A DNA stretch of 64,000 bases from contig NZ_CP162601.1 of assembly GCF_040957575.1 (NCBI RefSeq), positions 2,542,001 through 2,606,000 on the forward strand, in the 5' to 3' direction. The DNA is from Vibrio sp. HB236076 (GTDB taxonomy: Bacteria; Pseudomonadota; Gammaproteobacteria; Enterobacterales; Vibrionaceae). This document shows, piece after piece, positions 19,570 through 29,144 of the stretch. Under the pieces are notes generated by a model that searched no databases, was not told the DNA's origin, and was given only the letters and a program-made list of their open reading frames with translations. Within the stretch, counting starts at the first letter, position 1; the number at the start of each line of letters is the position of its first letter. A program made the translations under genes and the position numbers.

Positions 19570-19646
19570 TGGCGCGCTCGGAAGGATTCGAACCTTCGAC
19601 CGCCTGGTTCGTAGCCAGGTACTCTATCCAGCTGAGCTACGAGCGC
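19570..19646 (-). tRNA. tRNA-Arg(ACG), copy 5
   Basis: Sequence identical to the copy at 19435-19511. The 58-base spacer between the two differs from the next spacer (19647-19704) at only three positions, indicating recent tandem duplication. Confidence 0.97.
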
Positions 19647-19704
19647 GCAACAATTCTGATGTAAAAACCGAACGTATCGACTTTATTGTAACTGATAAAA
19701 ATAA

Positions 19705-19781
19705 TGGCGCGCTCGGAAGGATTCGAACCTTCGACCGCCTGGTTCGTAGCCAGGTACTCTATCCAGCTGAGCTACGAGCGC
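19705..19781 (-). tRNA. tRNA-Arg(ACG), copy 4
   Basis: Identical 77-nt gene. On its promoter-proximal side a different, 67-base spacer (19782-19848) separates it from the tRNA-Ser at 19849. Confidence 0.97.
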
Positions 19782-19848
19782 GCGATAATGTGAATCAAAT
19801 CACATTCTATTTTTTGGGACCAAAAAAATTGACGTTAACGTCAATAAA

Positions 19849-19941
19849 TGGCGGTGAGGGAGGGATTCGAACCCTCGATACGGCTACAAACCGTATACTC
19901 CCTTAGCAGGGGAGCGCCTTCAGCCTCTCGGCCACCTCACC
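19849..19941 (-). tRNA. tRNA-Ser(GCT), copy 2
   Basis: 93 nt with CCA and a long variable arm; acceptor GGTGAGG/CCTCACC, anticodon loop CTGCTAA giving GCT. Identical to the Ser gene at 20316-20408, so the Ser gene was duplicated with the Arg genes. Confidence 0.97.
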
Positions 19942-19992
19942 GTTGTATCCCATTGTATTCAAAAGCTTAAAATAATCAAGCTAAAGAATGAA

Positions 19993-20069
19993 TGGCGCGC
20001 TCGGAAGGATTCGAACCTTCGACCGCCTGGTTCGTAGCCAGGTACTCTATCCAGCTGAGCTACGAGCGC
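19993..20069 (-). tRNA. tRNA-Arg(ACG), copy 3
   Basis: Same 77-nt sequence as copies 4-6. The spacer at 20070-20125 is a diverged relative of the 58-base spacers, with shared blocks around ATAAAAACCG and TTTATTGTAACT. Confidence 0.97.
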
Positions 20070-20125
20070 GCAACAATTCGGGTATAAAAACCGACGTATC
20101 GATTTTATTGTAACTTCAAAAATAA

Positions 20126-20202
20126 TGGCGCGCTCGGAAGGATTCGAACCTTCGACCGCCTGGTTCGTAGCCAGGTACTCTATCCAGCTGAGCTACGAGC
20201 GC
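20126..20202 (-). tRNA. tRNA-Arg(ACG), copy 2
   Basis: Same 77-nt sequence as copies 3-6. Only 14 bases separate it from the variant Arg gene at 20217. Confidence 0.97.
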
Positions 20203-20216
20203 GCTGTTGTGTTGAA

Positions 20217-20293
20217 TGGCGCGTCCGGGAGGATTCGAACCTCCGACCGCCTGGTTCGTAGCCAGGTACTCTATCCAGCTGAGCTACGGACGC
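20217..20293 (-). tRNA. tRNA-Arg(ACG), copy 1 with variant acceptor stem
   Basis: Acceptor GCGTCCG/CGGACGC and T-arm changes (GGAGG/CCTCC) differ from the other five copies by compensating pairs, while the anticodon arm is the same. It resembles the E. coli Arg-ACG sequence more closely, so it may be the ancestral type. Confidence 0.97.
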
Positions 20294-20315
20294 ACATTAA
20301 CACATTGTGCAAGAA

Positions 20316-20408
20316 TGGCGGTGAGGGAGGGATTCGAACCCTCGATACGGCTACAAACCGTATACTCCCTTAGCAGGGGAGCGCCTTCAGCCTCTCGGCC
20401 ACCTCACC
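20316..20408 (-). tRNA. tRNA-Ser(GCT), copy 1 (first gene of the cluster)
   Basis: 93 nt with CCA, long variable arm and anticodon GCT. It lies 15 bases after the promoter -10 element, so the primary transcript has almost no leader. Confidence 0.97.
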
Positions 20409-20423
20409 GTCTTGCGGAGGCAC

Positions 20424-20451
20424 ATATTACGTTTTACCGAAAATATGTCAA
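20424..20451 (-). promoter_or_regulatory. Strong sigma-70 promoter of the tRNA cluster
   Basis: TTGACA (20446-20451), 16-base spacer, TAATAT (20424-20429) on the minus strand, followed by a G/C-rich discriminator region typical of stringently controlled stable-RNA promoters. Confidence 0.85.
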
Positions 20452-20617
20452 ACACTTTCTTTGAAAAAAGTTACAAATGGCCATCAAGCGTTGTCAAAAT
20501 AACCAATGCGATGATTAATTAAGCTTTTTATGTATTTTGCTCGCGATAAGATAAACTTGATGCGCTAACCTCAGGTCGCTTAAATCACATCACTTGGTAC
20601 TGAAGTGAAACCCTGTA

Positions 20618-20650
20618 CAAAAGAAAGGCCAGCTTTGCAGCTAGCCCTTT
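20618..20650 (-). terminator. csrA terminator
   Basis: In the minus-strand transcript AAAGGGCTAGCT pairs with AGCTGGCCTTT around a GCAA loop (about 11 bp with G-U pairs), followed by CTTTT. It lies a few bases after the csrA stop. Confidence 0.8.
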
Positions 20651-20655
20651 ATGCA

Positions 20656-20853
20656 TTAGTAATTTCCTGATGCAACATTGCCGTTGCCTTTTTCCGCTTG
20701 GATACGCATGTAGATTTCCTCACGGTGAACAGAAACTTCTTTAGGTGCATTGACACCAATGCGTACTTGGTTTCCTTTCACACCTAAAACCGTAACAGTG
20801 ACTTCGTCACCAATCATTAAAGTTTCGCCCACGCGGCGAGTTAAAATTAGCAT
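20656..20853 (-). CDS. csrA: Carbon storage regulator CsrA
   Basis: Homodimeric RNA-binding translational regulator that binds GGA motifs in mRNA leaders and is titrated by Csr RNAs. The 65 residues start [18 protein letters not shown] and contain [19 protein letters not shown], both the RNA-binding strands being intact. AAGGAG stands before the ATG. It has its own promoter candidate and terminator, placed between the tRNA cluster and lysC. Confidence 0.98.
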   Translation of the reverse strand: MLILTRRVGETLMIGDEVTVTVLGVKGNQVRIGVNAPKEVSVHREEIYMRIQAEKGNGNVASGNY

Positions 20854-20893
20854 TCGATGCTCCTTGAGTGATCTCTTAATATTGCTTTTAGCT

Positions 20894-20923
20894 ATTATCT
20901 ACTAAAAGTTAGATTTAGGTAAA
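20894..20923 (-). promoter_or_regulatory. Possible csrA promoter
   Basis: TTTACC (20918-20923), 18-base spacer, GATAAT (20894-20899) on the minus strand, about 40 bases upstream of the csrA start. Confidence 0.4.
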
Positions 20924-20967
20924 CCGCAAACTGGCAGAAAATAAGCCAGAAACCGTTTTTACATAGT

Positions 20968-22152
20968 CTAAACGGTCGATAATGCGCAATCATTTGCATC
21001 AATTGCTAACGACTCGACATAAACTCGATGTAACATATTGGCGACACTATCGAGTTTCGATGGGGTCATGAGTACCGCCACGAGATTGTCTCTTGCCTGT
21101 AGCGCAACGTTGTCCATGCAATCACGCTCTAAGAGCTCTACGATGGCGGCTCGATGCCGCTCTACCCCTGAGCCGATTAAGCTAACTAAACTCACCTCTT
21201 GCCGTTCAACGTGTTGAACAGCCCGAGCAAGAAGTAAACGATCAACGCAATCTCGTTTAATAACAATAGAGCAAGTTTCTTTATTTTCAAGATATTGGAA
21301 TATATCTATTGCAAGAATTTGACACTGTTTTTCCACAGCCAAACGCTCATGATGAGCAAAAGACAGTAAGCTCAGATCTTTTTGAACACTAATCCCTCTG
21401 GTACTTGGGTTCATTTGTTCACCTTTGACTAAGGTGCCAACATGATTGTCAAAAGTCGACAATACCCGCAGTGGTACACTGTGTTGCTGTGCGTATTCCA
21501 CACAGGGTAAGTGCAGAACTTTAGCCCCAGCCCTAGCCATCATGGTCATGGTAGGAAAATCAATACAATCAAAACGTTGTGCGCTCTTTACTAGCCGTGG
21601 ATCACAAGAATAAACCCCATCGACATCGGTAAATATTTGACATTCAGCGGCCGACAAATACCCGGCAAGTACAACCGCGCTCGTATCTGAGCCACCTCGC
21701 CCTAAGGTAGTGATATCACCGAGAGCGTTCACACCTTGAAAACCAGCCACAATAACGATCTGGTCTTGGTCCAACTCTCGCTCAACTCTAGCGATATCAA
21801 TATGAGAAATGGTAGCATCATTGTGCTGGTCATTGGTGTAGATACCCGCTTGCTGGCCGGTTAGTGAAATTGCAGCAACGCCCTGCTGCTGCAAAGTCAT
21901 CGCGAGTAATGTCATTGACATCTGTTCACCACAGGCCAATAACGCATCGAGTTCACGAGCATGCGGAACAGGATCAATATTTTTAGCTAATGACAACAAT
22001 CGATTGGTTTCACCTGCCATCGCTGAAACGACGACCACGACCTGATGACCCAATGCTTTTGCATTAAGGACATGTTTTGCAACTCGTTGGATACTTTCTA
22101 ACGTTCCCATCGATGTTCCACCGAACTTTTGCACAATGAGCGTTTTTTTCAC
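20968..22152 (-). CDS. lysC: Aspartate kinase LysC-type
   Basis: Phosphorylates aspartate, first step toward lysine, threonine, methionine and diaminopimelate. The 394-residue monofunctional enzyme has KFGGTS at 9-14, the conserved VVVVSAMAGETNRLL and GRGGSDTSAVVLA stretches, and a C-terminal regulatory (ACT-like) part. The open frame extends 20 codons upstream, but GTG 22152 with AAGGTGG before it matches the Vibrio N-terminus KKxxIVQKFGGTS. No lysine riboswitch fits in the 144 bases after alaS. Feedback specificity cannot be read here. Confidence 0.93.
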   Translation of the reverse strand: MKKTLIVQKFGGTSMGTLESIQRVAKHVLNAKALGHQVVVVVSAMAGETNRLLSLAKNIDPVPHARELDALLACGEQMSMTLLAMTLQQQGVAAISLTGQQAGIYTNDQHNDATISHIDIARVERELDQDQIVIVAGFQGVNALGDITTLGRGGSDTSAVVLAGYLSAAECQIFTDVDGVYSCDPRLVKSAQRFDCIDFPTMTMMARAGAKVLHLPCVEYAQQHSVPLRVLSTFDNHVGTLVKGEQMNPSTRGISVQKDLSLLSFAHHERLAVEKQCQILAIDIFQYLENKETCSIVIKRDCVDRLLLARAVQHVERQEVSLVSLIGSGVERHRAAIVELLERDCMDNVALQARDNLVAVLMTPSKLDSVANMLHRVYVESLAIDANDCALSTV

Positions 22153-22232
22153 TCGCTTTCCACCTTCCAAAAACGCTATCCGAAAAACACACGATACAAC
22201 CGAGTGTCTCACTAGATAGGGTTATTACTTAT

Positions 22233-22265
22233 AGAACAAAAGCCAAGTGGTAACCCACTTGGCTT
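22233..22265 (-). terminator. Probable alaS terminator ahead of lysC
   Basis: AAGCCAAGTGG (22240-22250) pairs with CCACTTGGCTT (22255-22265), loop TAAC; the minus-strand transcript continues TTGTTCT. The U-tract is imperfect, so some read-through into lysC is possible. Confidence 0.65.
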
Positions 22266-22296
22266 ATTACATAGATAACTTATTCAATACCGTGTG

Positions 22297-24885
22297 TTAC
22301 GCTAATTTAGCGGTTAACCAAGCGTCTACTGAAGCCAAGGCAGCAGGAAGCGCAGATGCGTCGTTGCCCCCGGCTTGTGCCATATCAGGGCGGCCGCCCC
22401 CTTTACCACCCACTTGTTGTGCGACGTGATTGACTAACTCACCCGCCTTAACCTGTGAGGTCAGGTCTTTGGTCACACCCGCGATCAAACCGACTTTGTC
22501 TTCGGCCACATTGCCCAATAACACAATGCCTGAGCCAATTTGGTTTTTCAGATCATCAACCATCGAACGCAGCGATTTATTGTCCGCGCCGTCTAATTGA
22601 GCAATAAGCACCTTAACGCCTTCGATCTCTTTGACGTTGTTGATTAAATTGGCACTTGCTTGCGATGCGAGCTTAGCTTTCAACGTTTGAATTTCTTTTT
22701 CTAACGCTTTCGCTTTACTAGCCGCTTCGGTTAATTTCGCTTCATAGTTCTGGCTTTGGGTTTCAACCACGTCAAGCGCAGCGTCCGCTGTCACCGCTTC
22801 AATGCGTCGAATGCCTGCAGCAATACCGCTTTCTGCCACAATCTTAAACAAACCGATGTCACCCGTTTGCTTAGTATGGATACCACCACAAAGCTCGGTA
22901 GAGAACTCACCCATGGTCAAGACGCGAACTTGCGAATCGTATTTTTCACCAAATAATGCCATCGCACCTTTGGCTTTCGCCGCTTCAAGATCCATAATTT
23001 CAGTCTCAACACTGTGGTTGAAACGAATGTGCTCATTAACCAAGCGCTCAACTTGTTTAATTTCATCATCCGTCATTGCTTCGAGATGAGAAAAGTCAAA
23101 ACGCAAGCCTTCCGCTTTCACTAACGAGCCCTTTTGTGCGACGTGATCACCAAGAACCTCTCGCAATGCTGCGTGCAATAAATGCGTAGCCGAGTGATTT
23201 AATGAGATAGCAGAGCGGCGCTTGGCATCGACTTTTGCCTCTACCGTATCAGACAGCGCTAAAACACCTTGTTGGAGTACACCATAGTGCAACCAAGCGC
23301 CGCCTTGTTTTTGAGTGTCTTCAACGTTAAATTCGCCAGAAGCTGTCAATAGCACACCAGCATCACCACATTGGCCACCCGATTCAGCATAAAACGGCGT
23401 TTGGTCCAGAACCACGATAGCGCGATCGCCCGCGGTGATACTTTCAACTTGTTGACCGTCTAGATACAGTGCCTCAACCTTGCCTTGGCCTTCAGAAGCT
23501 TGGTAGCCACAAAACTCACTTTGCGCATCAATTTTTAACGACGTATTGTAATCAGTACCGAACTGACCTGCTTCTCGAGCGCGTTGTCGCTGTGCTTCCA
23601 TCGCGTTTTCAAAGCCGTCCTGATCGATAACAAAGCCGCGCTCACGCGCAACATCATTGGTTAAATCAGCAGGAAAACCATAGGTATCATACAGTTTAAA
23701 GACGGTCTCACCATCGAGCTCTTTATTGTCTCCAACATGGTCGAGTGCGTCGTTTAAAATCGTCATACCGCGCTCAAGAGTACGACCAAAGTTTTCCTCT
23801 TCAATTCGCAATACTTTCTCGACTAGCTCTTGCTGTTGCGCCAAGGTTTGTCCGGCGCTCCCCATGATTTCCGCGAGCGGTGCCACCAGTTTGTAGAAGA
23901 AAGCCCCTTGAGCGCCCAGCTTATTACCGTGTCGTACCGCGCGGCGAATAATACGGCGCAACACATAACCACGGCCTTCATTAGATGGCATCACACCATC
24001 GACGATCAAATAAGCACAAGAGCGAATATGGTCGGCAACAACACGCAAAGATTGGTTTGTGAGATCTTGATAGCCAATCACTTCTGCCGCAGATTTAATC
24101 AACTTTTGGAACACATCGATTTCATAGTTCGAATGTACCCCTTGCATAATCGCAGAGATGCGCTCAATGCCCATACCCGTGTCTACAGATGGCTTAGGAA
24201 GAGGCTCCATTGTTCCATCCGCTTGGCGATTGAACTGCATGAATACGTTGTTCCAGATCTCGATAAATCGGTCCCCATCTTCTTCTGGCGTACCAGGACG
24301 ACCGCCCCAAATGTGTTCGCCGTGATCGTAAAAGATCTCAGAACAAGGACCACATGGGCCAGTATCACCCATTTGCCAAAAGTTATCTGACTCGTATGGT
24401 TGTCCACCTTCTTTGTCACCGATGCGAATAATGCGATCGGCAGGAATACCAATCTGCTTATTCCAGATATCAAAGGCTTCATCATCGGTCTGATAAACCG
24501 TCACAAGCAGTTTTTCTTCAGGAAGTTTGAGTACCTGTGTCAGAAACTCCCACGCAAACGCAATCGCATCTTGTTTGAAATAATCGCCAAAGCTGAAGTT
24601 GCCAAGCATCTCAAAAAAGGTGTGATGTCGCGCAGTAAAGCCGACATTTTCAAGGTCGTTGTGTTTACCACCGGCACGAACACAACGCTGGGCTGTGGTG
24701 GCTCGAGTGTAATCGCGTTTTTCTAAGCCGAGAAAACAGTCTTTAAACTGATTCATACCTGCGTTAGTAAACAACAAGGTTGGATCGTCATGTGGGACCA
24801 ACGATGAACTGTCAACGATTTGGTGTCCTTTGCTTTCAAAGAACTTAAGGAACGCGTTGCGAACCTCATCAGTGCTCATGTACAT
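22297..24885 (-). CDS. alaS: Alanyl-tRNA synthetase
   Basis: Class II synthetase charging tRNA-Ala with editing. The 862 residues show the catalytic core ([33 protein letters not shown]), editing-domain [11 protein letters not shown] with the downstream [13 protein letters not shown] metal-site motif, and a C-terminal coiled-coil/DHHA1-like region ending [12 protein letters not shown]. The open frame begins 27 codons earlier, but ATG 24885 follows AGGAAGAG; a second ATG lies two codons on. It precedes lysC and is divergent from the yhjX gene. Confidence 0.97.
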   Translation of the reverse strand: MYMSTDEVRNAFLKFFESKGHQIVDSSSLVPHDDPTLLFTNAGMNQFKDCFLGLEKRDYTRATTAQRCVRAGGKHNDLENVGFTARHHTFFEMLGNFSFGDYFKQDAIAFAWEFLTQVLKLPEEKLLVTVYQTDDEAFDIWNKQIGIPADRIIRIGDKEGGQPYESDNFWQMGDTGPCGPCSEIFYDHGEHIWGGRPGTPEEDGDRFIEIWNNVFMQFNRQADGTMEPLPKPSVDTGMGIERISAIMQGVHSNYEIDVFQKLIKSAAEVIGYQDLTNQSLRVVADHIRSCAYLIVDGVMPSNEGRGYVLRRIIRRAVRHGNKLGAQGAFFYKLVAPLAEIMGSAGQTLAQQQELVEKVLRIEEENFGRTLERGMTILNDALDHVGDNKELDGETVFKLYDTYGFPADLTNDVARERGFVIDQDGFENAMEAQRQRAREAGQFGTDYNTSLKIDAQSEFCGYQASEGQGKVEALYLDGQQVESITAGDRAIVVLDQTPFYAESGGQCGDAGVLLTASGEFNVEDTQKQGGAWLHYGVLQQGVLALSDTVEAKVDAKRRSAISLNHSATHLLHAALREVLGDHVAQKGSLVKAEGLRFDFSHLEAMTDDEIKQVERLVNEHIRFNHSVETEIMDLEAAKAKGAMALFGEKYDSQVRVLTMGEFSTELCGGIHTKQTGDIGLFKIVAESGIAAGIRRIEAVTADAALDVVETQSQNYEAKLTEAASKAKALEKEIQTLKAKLASQASANLINNVKEIEGVKVLIAQLDGADNKSLRSMVDDLKNQIGSGIVLLGNVAEDKVGLIAGVTKDLTSQVKAGELVNHVAQQVGGKGGGRPDMAQAGGNDASALPAALASVDAWLTAKLA

Positions 24886-25301
24886 GCAGCTCTTCCTGAA
24901 ATTTTTACCTGATAAAATTTGGCCGTATTGTAGATCATGGCGACGCCAGCGACTAGCCTTCTGCAAAAAAATGGCAAGATATCCCGTCTAATCTGTATTT
25001 ATTTGCGCTATCGCATCTTTTTTGCTTTCTAACCTGGTTAACATCCTCATATGCACACAGGTTTGTATTTTGTGGTATTTACGTTACCCGTTCGCGTTGC
25101 TTAAAACCCCAATAAATCCATTTTATTACGTTTTTCGTCAAGGGTAGCCAACACACAAAACTTGAGAGTTAAGTGCCACAGCGGTGCCTTAAAGCAATAA
25201 CTTCACCTTTTAGTTCGTCGCCCCCCACCGCCCTAAACCATAAAAGCAGAGTCATGATGAAAATTTTCAACGGAACATGGCCTATTTTCGAGGAGTACAA
25301 A
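24886..25301. other. 416-base divergent gap between alaS and yhjX
   Basis: Contains a candidate alaS -10 element (TACAAT on the minus strand, 24927-24932) without a clear -35, and on the + strand the GAGGAG ribosome site of yhjX at about 25291. A spurious in-frame upstream extension of yhjX (from 25173) runs through it. I found no hairpin or RNA gene, and no YpdB-like direct repeat. Confidence 0.4.
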
Positions 25302-26528
25302 ATGAGAAACAATCACACCGCCATTGATGCAAAATGGTGGACTTTGATCGGCACTGTCGCGGTGCAGTTTGCGCTTGGTTCTGTCTACACTTGGAGCTTG
25401 TTCAATTTCCCGCTTGCGAACAAACTTCATCAACCACTCCATCAAGTGGCTTTTGCCTTTGGTATGATGACGCTGTCATTAGCGATCACATCGTCACTAG
25501 CTGCAAAAATGCAAGAAAAGTTTGGTGTACGGCGTGTCACTAGGGCGGCCGGATTATTGTTTCTTTTGAGTATGATCGCTACCGCTTACGCCCCTAACCT
25601 ATGGGTGTTATATTTGTCGGCAGGACTGCTACTGGGCATTGCAGATGGTGCTGGCTACTTGATTACCTTATCAAATTGCGTCAAGTTTTTTCCCAAATCC
25701 CCAGGGTTGGCGTCTGCGTGTGCCATCGGGGCTTATGGTTTAGGCAGCCTTGGCTTCAAATTCATCAATCTGGCTTTACTCAACCACGTTTCTTTGCATC
25801 AAGCCTTTATCTTATGGGGCGGTGTGGTGATGCTGATCACGGTCACTGGCGCCGCGCTCATTCAAGACGCGCCGCTTAACTTACCCGGCGATGGGGATAC
25901 ATTTACCACCGGGCAATTTACATTAGCCCAGGCACTGAGAACCCCACAGTTCTGGCTGCTCAGTATTATCTTTATCACGAACTGTCTCAGTGGCTTGTAT
26001 GTGATTGGCGTTGCTAAAGACATTGGCGAAAACTACGCTCATTTAAACGGGTCACTGGCAGCAGCATCATTGGCGATCATTGCCATTGCCAATTTGACCG
26101 GTCGCTTAGTTATGGGTGTACTTTCCGATAAAATAGCCAGAATAAGAGTCGTGAGTATCGCGTTAACGATAAGCTTCATTGGCATTACAGCCCTTATCTT
26201 CTTTCCCGGTGATGTTTACAGCTTTTATTTGTCTGTCGCCTGTATCGCTTTTAGTTTTGGGGGTACGATCACGGTTTTTCCTTCGTTAATCAGTGATTTT
26301 TTTGGCTTGAGTCACCTGACCAAAAACTATGGCGTGATCTATCTTGGGTTTGGTATAGGCAGTTTAATGGGGTCAATTGTCGCTGCGGTATTCGGTGGTT
26401 TTATCAGCACCTTCTACCTAATCATGGCACTACTTTTTGTCGCATTGATCATTTCTGTTGTGATTCAAAAACCACAGTACAAGCAAGAAACACTGCCGGT
26501 AGAGACTTGGGCACCAACGGCTCGTTAA
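25302..26528 (+). CDS. yhjX: YhjX-type MFS transporter (OFA family)
   Basis: Twelve-segment major facilitator of 408 residues, in the oxalate/formate antiporter family. From memory it is strongly similar to E. coli YhjX, sharing GTVAVQFALGSVYTWSLFN, GIADGAGYLITLSNCVKFFP and the LTKNYGVIYLGFGIGSLMGS stretch. E. coli YhjX responds to pyruvate through YpdAB; the substrate is not settled. ATG 25302 is chosen for its GAGGAG site; the frame opens 43 codons earlier without signals. It lies on the opposite strand to alaS and recX, which I recall as close neighbours in other vibrios, so it looks inserted. Confidence 0.88.
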   Translation: MRNNHTAIDAKWWTLIGTVAVQFALGSVYTWSLFNFPLANKLHQPLHQVAFAFGMMTLSLAITSSLAAKMQEKFGVRRVTRAAGLLFLLSMIATAYAPNLWVLYLSAGLLLGIADGAGYLITLSNCVKFFPKSPGLASACAIGAYGLGSLGFKFINLALLNHVSLHQAFILWGGVVMLITVTGAALIQDAPLNLPGDGDTFTTGQFTLAQALRTPQFWLLSIIFITNCLSGLYVIGVAKDIGENYAHLNGSLAAASLAIIAIANLTGRLVMGVLSDKIARIRVVSIALTISFIGITALIFFPGDVYSFYLSVACIAFSFGGTITVFPSLISDFFGLSHLTKNYGVIYLGFGIGSLMGSIVAAVFGGFISTFYLIMALLFVALIISVVIQKPQYKQETLPVETWAPTAR

Positions 26529-26568
26529 GTGTTATCGCACAAGATCAATCTCAGCCTTCACTTGAGGA

Positions 26569-27027
26569 TCAATCCTCTGAGGGAGTTAGCGCGTATTTTA
26601 TCTGTTCAAAATCAAACCCACGGTATTGTAAGTACCGAACTTGTTTTTGATATAATTTTCGGTCTTTGATGTCAAAGACCGAAAACTTTTTTTCTGCCGC
26701 CCTGCGAGCCAAAGCAAACCAGTCAGTATTTTCCTCTTCCAGTGCAGCATCAATATCGTCCACACTGACTTTTTTGAGATTCAGTTCTTGACGAATACGC
26801 CGCTCGCCATGGCATTTATTGATATGCTGCCTCACCTGACTTCGAGCAAAACGCTTGTCATCAAGGTAACCATATTCTTGGCATTTCTCCATCGCCGCTG
26901 CGATCTCTTGTGGCGCGTACTCCTTAAGCTGCATTTTTTGTTGCAACTCAGCAACGCCGTGATCGCGTCGACTCAACAAATAAACAGCGTATTCACTCGC
27001 ATTCATTTTAGTACGTTGTTTTCTCAT
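26569..27027 (-). CDS. recX: RecA regulator RecX
   Basis: Binds RecA filaments and limits RecA extension and recombinase activity. The 152-residue product has the RecX helical repeats: YAVYLLSRRDHGVAELQQKM, CQEYGYLDDKRFARSQVRQ and the KDRKLYQKQVRYLQYRGF region. ATG 27027 is chosen; a GTG four codons upstream is possible. It is downstream of recA beyond a terminator, so it is probably expressed by read-through and hence SOS-linked, as known in E. coli. Confidence 0.93.
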   Translation of the reverse strand: MRKQRTKMNASEYAVYLLSRRDHGVAELQQKMQLKEYAPQEIAAAMEKCQEYGYLDDKRFARSQVRQHINKCHGERRIRQELNLKKVSVDDIDAALEEENTDWFALARRAAEKKFSVFDIKDRKLYQKQVRYLQYRGFDFEQIKYALTPSED

Positions 27028-27144
27028 TGTTTTTCCCACTTAAGATTGATAATTGCCTCCCACATTTCACCCGCTATCGAATCATAGTCATGTCACTCTA
27101 TCTCGACTCGACTTTACAGGTAAAATGGCTCGTCAAGGATACAA

Positions 27145-27176
27145 AAAGAAAAGCCCTGCGAAGGCAGGGCTTTTCT
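27145..27176 (-). terminator. recA terminator
   Basis: GCCCTGC (27153-27159) / GCAGGGC (27164-27170), loop GAAG, with A-rich left flank giving a U-run in the recA transcript. Read-through would supply recX. Confidence 0.88.
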
Positions 27177-27189
27177 TGAAAACTGGCGA

Positions 27190-28239
27190 TTAGAATTCAT
27201 CTTCCGCTTGTGGGCTTGCACTGTCCACTTCAACATTGTCAGCCGGCTTAGTCGGCGCAAGTAACATATCGCGTAATGTTCTGTCGAGTACGTGTGCGGC
27301 TTCTGGGTTTTCACGCATAAATTTACACGCATTGGCTTTACCCTGGCCGATTTTATCGCCATTGTAACTGTACCAAGCCCCCGCTTTTTCGACCAATTTA
27401 TGTTTCACGCCTAAATCGATCAACTCACCTTCGCGGTTAAAGCCTTGCCCGTACATAATTTGCGTGTTTGCTTCTTTAAATGGCGCTGCAATCTTATTCT
27501 TAACCACTTTAATACGCGTTTCATTACCAACCACTTCATCGCCTTCTTTGATAGCGCCAGTACGGCGAATATCCAAGCGAACAGAAGCGTAGAATTTTAG
27601 TGCATTACCACCCGTTGTGGTTTCTGGGTTGCCAAACATCACACCAATTTTCATACGGATCTGGTTGATAAAGATACACATACAGTTCGATTGCTTTAAG
27701 TTACCGGTTAACTTACGCATCGCTTGTGACAACATACGAGCTTGTAGACCCATGTGACTGTCACCCATTTCGCCTTCAATCTCGGCCTTGGGTGTCAAAG
27801 CCGCAACTGAGTCGACAACCATGACGTCAATCGCCCCAGAACGAGCTAGAGCATCACAGATCTCTAACGCTTGCTCACCGGTATCAGGCTGAGAAACTAA
27901 TAAGGCGTCAATGTCGACTCCCAATTTTTTCGCGTATACCGGGTCAAGGGCGTGCTCGGCATCGATAAAGGCACAGGTTTTTCCTTCGCGTTGCGCTGCA
28001 GCAATCAACTCCAACGTCAATGTCGTTTTACCTGAGGATTCCGGGCCGTATATCTCGACGATACGTCCCATTGGCAAACCACCAGCACCAAGGGCGATAT
28101 CGAGAGAAAGTGAGCCAGTCGAAATGGTCTCAACATCCATGGCTCGGTTATCACCCAGGCGCATGATCGAGCCTTTACCAAATTGTTTTTCGATTTGACC
28201 AAGCGCTGCTGCCAGTGCTTTTTGTTTATTATCGTCCAT
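27190..28239 (-). CDS. recA: Recombinase RecA
   Basis: Strand-exchange ATPase and SOS co-protease. The 349 residues have Walker [10 protein letters not shown] at 65-73, the [11 protein letters not shown] stretch, L1/L2 loop sequences ([33 protein letters not shown]) and an acidic C-terminal tail. ATG 28239 with GGAG upstream is preferred over the GTG one codon earlier. It is preceded by a promoter whose spacer is a LexA box, and followed by a terminator and recX. Confidence 0.98.
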   Translation of the reverse strand: MDDNKQKALAAALGQIEKQFGKGSIMRLGDNRAMDVETISTGSLSLDIALGAGGLPMGRIVEIYGPESSGKTTLTLELIAAAQREGKTCAFIDAEHALDPVYAKKLGVDIDALLVSQPDTGEQALEICDALARSGAIDVMVVDSVAALTPKAEIEGEMGDSHMGLQARMLSQAMRKLTGNLKQSNCMCIFINQIRMKIGVMFGNPETTTGGNALKFYASVRLDIRRTGAIKEGDEVVGNETRIKVVKNKIAAPFKEANTQIMYGQGFNREGELIDLGVKHKLVEKAGAWYSYNGDKIGQGKANACKFMRENPEAAHVLDRTLRDMLLAPTKPADNVEVDSASPQAEDEF

Positions 28240-28315
28240 CACTTTCTCCGATTATTCACCGCATATCGATGAAGCTGTGTATGTGTCTGGTATTATCACC
28301 GACTGAATAACTTAC

Positions 28316-28343
28316 ATTATACTGGTTATTCATACAGCGTCCA
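28316..28343 (-). promoter_or_regulatory. recA promoter
   Basis: Minus strand TGGACG (28338-28343), 16-base spacer, perfect TATAAT (28316-28321), about 75 bases before the recA start. The spacer is exactly the LexA box. Confidence 0.75.
28322..28337 (-). promoter_or_regulatory. LexA (SOS) box of recA
   Basis: CTGTATGAATAACCAG on the minus strand fits CTG-N10-CAG and differs from the CTGT-N8-ACAG consensus by one base. It fills the recA promoter spacer, so bound LexA would exclude RNA polymerase. Confidence 0.88.
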
Positions 28344-28358
28344 GTGTTATGATAAATT

Positions 28359-28868
28359 TTATTGTGCTTTTGTCGAGTCTCGTCCATTTTGACGCGTCAG
28401 CACTTGGAGTAATTTTTCTAATCCACAATGTACTGCCGCTTCTCGTACCTGACGACGATTGCCCGAGAAATGAGCCGTCCAACTGACAGGCCCTGAAACA
28501 CAAGCTATCGCAAAGCACACCATACCAACCGGTTTTTCTGGGCTGCCGCCATCGGGCCCTGCTATCCCACTGACCGACACAGCGAAGTCTGCGTGAGCTG
28601 CAGAGCGCGCGCCTTGTGCCATTTCAACGGCAACGGCTTCACTCACTGCGCCATAGGTTGATAGTGTCTGAGCTGAAACGGATAACAACTCTATTTTGGC
28701 CTGATTACTATAAGTGATAAAGCCGCGCTCAAACCAAGCCGAGCTGCCGCGAGTATCCGTAATCGCAGACGCAATCCCACCACCGGTACAAGACTCCGCT
28801 GTCGTTACTGTTGATTGATTTAAAACGAGCGCTTGCCCTAAACGCTCACTCAGTTCAAAAGTTGTCAT
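28359..28868 (-). CDS. pncC: Nicotinamide-nucleotide amidase PncC (CinA C-terminal domain)
   Basis: Deamidates NMN to nicotinate mononucleotide in pyridine nucleotide recycling. The 169-residue product has the single CinA C-terminal domain with AESCTGGGIASAITD, VSGIAGPDGGSPEKPVG and GFITYSNQAK. It lacks the N-terminal COG1058 domain of long CinA proteins. It lies upstream of recA on the same strand, the conserved order, with the recA promoter in between. Confidence 0.93.
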   Translation of the reverse strand: MTTFELSERLGQALVLNQSTVTTAESCTGGGIASAITDTRGSSAWFERGFITYSNQAKIELLSVSAQTLSTYGAVSEAVAVEMAQGARSAAHADFAVSVSGIAGPDGGSPEKPVGMVCFAIACVSGPVSWTAHFSGNRRQVREAAVHCGLEKLLQVLTRQNGRDSTKAQ

Positions 28869-29144
28869 GATTATTGCTCAAATACCATTAAAAGCGTGCC
28901 GTTGTGATTCACTATGGCAATAGATGAAAAAATAAAAAAAGTGAAAACAGTCAAAAGTTTGATCTCTTTCTCAGAGTATCACGTATATATTTTTTTATGC
29001 GGCTTACATAACGTACTCTGTTCTAAATAAAAACTACTATACTAATACAATACCAAACTCATTTGGCTTACATAATAGTGGACAGGCAATCTTTTCCGTA
29101 GTTCGAGTCCACTTTTTCGACACTTTTTGCTATAAGCATTTTTA

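Noticed and set aside
20125..20464. Two overlapping + strand ORFs of 82 codons
   Set aside because: They are antisense readings of the Arg and Ser tRNA genes, giving the familiar EGFEPSTAWF and GGEGGIRTLDTA-type artefact peptides.
22153..22296. Lysine riboswitch ahead of lysC
   Set aside because: The 144-base gap already holds the alaS hairpin and is too short for the L-box; no matching core seen.
29080..29144. Sigma-54 promoter for the chemoreceptor
   Set aside because: GACAC and TGC elements are present but the spacing between the GG-like and GC elements is wrong (8 rather than 10 bases).
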